64,000 bases of DNA. Source: Struthio camelus. Taxonomy: Eukaryota > Chordata > Aves > Struthioniformes > Struthionidae. The stretch spans positions 24,425,068 through 24,489,067 of the forward strand of contig NC_090952.1 in NCBI RefSeq assembly GCF_040807025.1. The letters run 5' to 3'. The notes under the pieces are model-generated. The model saw nothing but the letters and a program-made list of their open reading frames with translations. It did not search any database and had not been told where the DNA came from. Of this stretch, positions 61,301 through 64,000 are shown piece by piece (the first letter of the stretch is position 1; the number at the start of each line of letters is the position of its first letter). The translations under genes and the position numbers were made by a program.

Positions 61301-64000
61301 TGTTTTATTGCAATTAATTCAGCTGCCCCATCTGTGTAAGATATTAGTGGGTAAACGAGGAGAAGGAAATGATGTGCTCCTTGGCTAGCCTCTGCAAGAG
61401 GCTTGTGTTGATGCTTTTACAGCTATAAGAAACATGACAAGCAAAGCCTGTAGCGTGCTGTGGGACGAAAGGCACTCGGCCCTGTGAAAAGACTCATTTC
61501 CATAACTTTACCTGACTCAGCAAGAGAGGGGTACGAAGTAAGCTGAGTTCTGCTAAAGGCAGATGGGATAGCTCTCACAAGTCTCCTTTCAAAACTATCC
61601 ACGCAGCTTGCGCTGCTTTTGTGCAACGCTCTTCTCATAGACAACATCTGGCTTTTACATCCCAGGCGAGCAGGAGCCGAAAACGTGCGCAAACAACAGG
61701 AAACGTTCAGGTCGGTGGGTAGCCGCTGCAGCCTGGCGGAGGCAAAGGCCGTACGCTGCCTCTGCCAAGCAGCTTTTCAGGGATTTTCTGCTGTGCTTTA
61801 TCTTCGTTCTTCAAGGGGGAGCAAACGCCAGATACAGAGCTGGCATAACTAGGGGCTTTTGCTCATGCACTCTCCACGTGGCAACACGTTTTATGGGAGA
61901 TTGACCAGAAATAGTGCCACCACAATATCACGACCTGATTGCTGTTTTCATTGCCAAACATGCCTCACTCAATGAAAATCATGCTAGAAAGCTCATAAAG
62001 AGGGTCAATCTCTCTGCTCAGAACAGAAATCCAGGGGAAACCCTGCTCAGCCATGGATCTCTTCGGCCTCTGGTCTGCAAACGTACAAGGAGCCAGGTTA
62101 TTTCTTCTCTGATGTGCGCTATGTTGTATTTTTGTTTGTGAATTGTACCTTCCTCGCGCCATTTACCCAGGCCGAATGGGTGTCTCCAAAATTCCCCACC
62201 GCCCACGTTGATCTTACGAATTTAAGTCTTCCAAATTTTGTGTGCAAACAGGTGAAATATTCCACTATTGCTAAGCTAGACTGAATACATTTTTTGCTTG
62301 CCCTCCTAAGTCAATATTCTTTTGCTGGCCAGAAAGACGAGGGCATGGACTTTTGGTGCAGTCACAACTCGTAATTGAGGATTTATATCTGCACAGCTTC
62401 TGCAGTAAAGTACCCCGTTATGAGATAGGCCAGTTTCATTAGATTGTACCGATACCATGTGCACGCTGCAGCCTCTCAACGGTACAAGCACATTTTATGA
62501 CGATTTGTTTGTCTCTGAAGAAATAACTTAGCAAATAAACACTTATTGCTCCTGCGGTCTTGTTCAGCTGTACTAGATGTGCCTAAATCTGTCATTTTTT
62601 TCTGCCTCGAAGGAGGAGAGCATGTGAATTTAATTTGTGCTCTATTGCTTTTGGGAAGATTACGATGAGGCACTACATTGCATCCTGTGGCAACTTCAAA
62701 CCTCGTTTTGAAGCACTGGTCCTGGAAATACACAGTGGATAGTTCTGTAGGGGATGATAGTTCCCATGGCTAGGTTTAGGAGAAGTGTAGTATGTACTAA
62801 GCTTTACTACTGGGTCAGCTCAGCTGATTAAAGGAAAACTTCCAAATCACTGACAGTTACTAAATTTGCTCCACTTGGAGCCGTTGAACTGTTACTTGTT
62901 CGGAGATAGATTTGGTAATGTGTTTCCTGACAGTAATCAACAATTTGTTTAATATTCATTGTGATCTTCAACTGGAAGTGAACCTAAAGACAGATTGCTT
63001 GGCTGTAAGAACCATCGATTGCCCCAGAAAGCACACTTACCAACTTACATCCTGGAGAACAGGAATATACTGTCACTTGTTTGTGCAGCTTTTGTGACGT
63101 TAAGAGACGTGGCGGTCAGCTCTTCTACTAGAGCCTAGCTAGACCGTGTCACATCCAACTTCGGTCAGATCTTACACCTTCCACACAAGCAGTGCTGCAG
63201 AAATCGGCACGAGTGCTTGCAGAAGACGAGCAAACCTGGTTCTTAATAGCTGTAGTATTACAATCATACATGATATAAGCCTGTTGTTTTCATATTGTAG
63301 TGATAAATTATAACTTATTATGCGTTGGCTGGAGCAGAACGCCTTCTGCCAGTGCACGTTCCTCGTCCATCCCCACGTGTGGGAGCAGGACGGACGATAA
63401 CGGTGCGCTGCTTTAGCCGGCCTCATTGCAGGCAAGAGGAGGAATGCTGTGCTCCACGTTTCCTCCTTACGATAAGTTAGACCTCTGCCACCAGTTATAC
63501 GGTTCGAAAGCAAGATTTTACAGAAGTTTGAGAAAAAAGGCTTAAAAACATTTTTTTAAATTCCTCTTACGTTCTCAAAGCTGACCTGCAGTCGTATGTG
63601 AGGCATTGATACCCTTTGCCAGAGGGGAACAAAAGCATATAAGCCTGCAACGATGATACATTATCTAGCCTGGAGAATACGCATTCTACAGAGATGGAAA
63701 CAGTTTTGTGCAGTGATTAGTAATTTTTCTGCAAAAAAATGTTGTACTTATTGCTCAAACTAGAAGAACAATGAGGCTTTGTAGAAGACATTGATTATCC
63801 TCACGTTTTTGTTAACTGTTTGAACTTGTGTATGGTAAATGAGAATGCAATTATTTAATGAATCATAAAGCATCCCCATGCTAGCACCTCAAAGCTCAAT
63901 GCCTTGTAAGCTTTACTGCCAAAACATTTCAAAAAATAAAAATAAAAAGAGCTGTTGATGGGAGTGATATTAAAAGCCATATTGTAGTCCGTTGTAGAAA
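61301..64000. other. AT-rich terminal segment, no gene recognised
   Basis: Composition returns to that of the WDR44 introns. Only short open frames, none with motifs. The A-rich stretch at 63931-63950 is simple sequence. It may be intron or intergenic DNA on the KLHL13 side. Confidence 0.5.

Noticed and set aside
63490-63515. GGTTCGAA resembling a tRNA B box
   Set aside because: No matching A box, acceptor stem or cloverleaf could be built around it.
39500-64000. KLHL13 coding exons (BTB or Kelch)
   Set aside because: No BTB or Kelch motif was found on the plus strand; only non-coding first exons could be hidden here.

Overview
The window reads as vertebrate nuclear DNA, most likely from a bird. 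Genes are split by GT-AG introns, there is a degenerate CR1-type LINE remnant, a CpG-island promoter is present, and a gene that is far longer in mammals is packed into about 26 kb. There is no sign of bacterial, organellar or viral sequence. Only one gene can be annotated securely: WDR44 (WD repeat protein 44, rabphilin-11), on the minus strand. I could assemble all 20 coding exons (12930-38323). The lengths sum to 2724 nt, intron phases agree at every junction, and the result is one uninterrupted 907-residue protein, close to the 913 residues of human WDR44.

Layout. Positions 1-12100 are AT-rich and lie downstream of WDR44. They hold no intact recognised gene, but there is a plus-strand strip at about 8530-9580 that reads like a decayed coding exon broken by frameshifts, plus two weaker coding-like pieces at 2570-2915 and 5100-5224. 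WDR44 runs from its poly(A) signal near 12120 up to a CpG-island promoter at about 37920-38720. That promoter carries a perfect TCTCGCGAGA element, a perfect CRE and a near-consensus CTCF site. Immediately beyond it is a tandem repeat of roughly 19-bp units (38684-39455), which opens long but spurious reading frames on both strands.

From 39.5 to about 61.3 kb the sequence is much richer in GC and CpG, yet I recognise no gene there. It is interrupted by AT-rich islets that look like conserved non-coding elements. From 61.3 kb to the end it is AT-rich again. In mammals WDR44 is divergently flanked by KLHL13 and followed by DOCK11. Neither was recognised here, so the GC-rich block is probably the WDR44-KLHL13 interval and may hide non-coding first exons.

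WDR44 links RAB11 recycling endosomes, the GRAF1/GRAF2 SH3 proteins and ER-anchored VAP proteins. The parts needed for each contact (FFAT-like motif, proline-rich tract, RAB11-binding region, WD propeller) are all encoded here. All calls come from reading the sequence and from memory of the family; no database search or computation was run.
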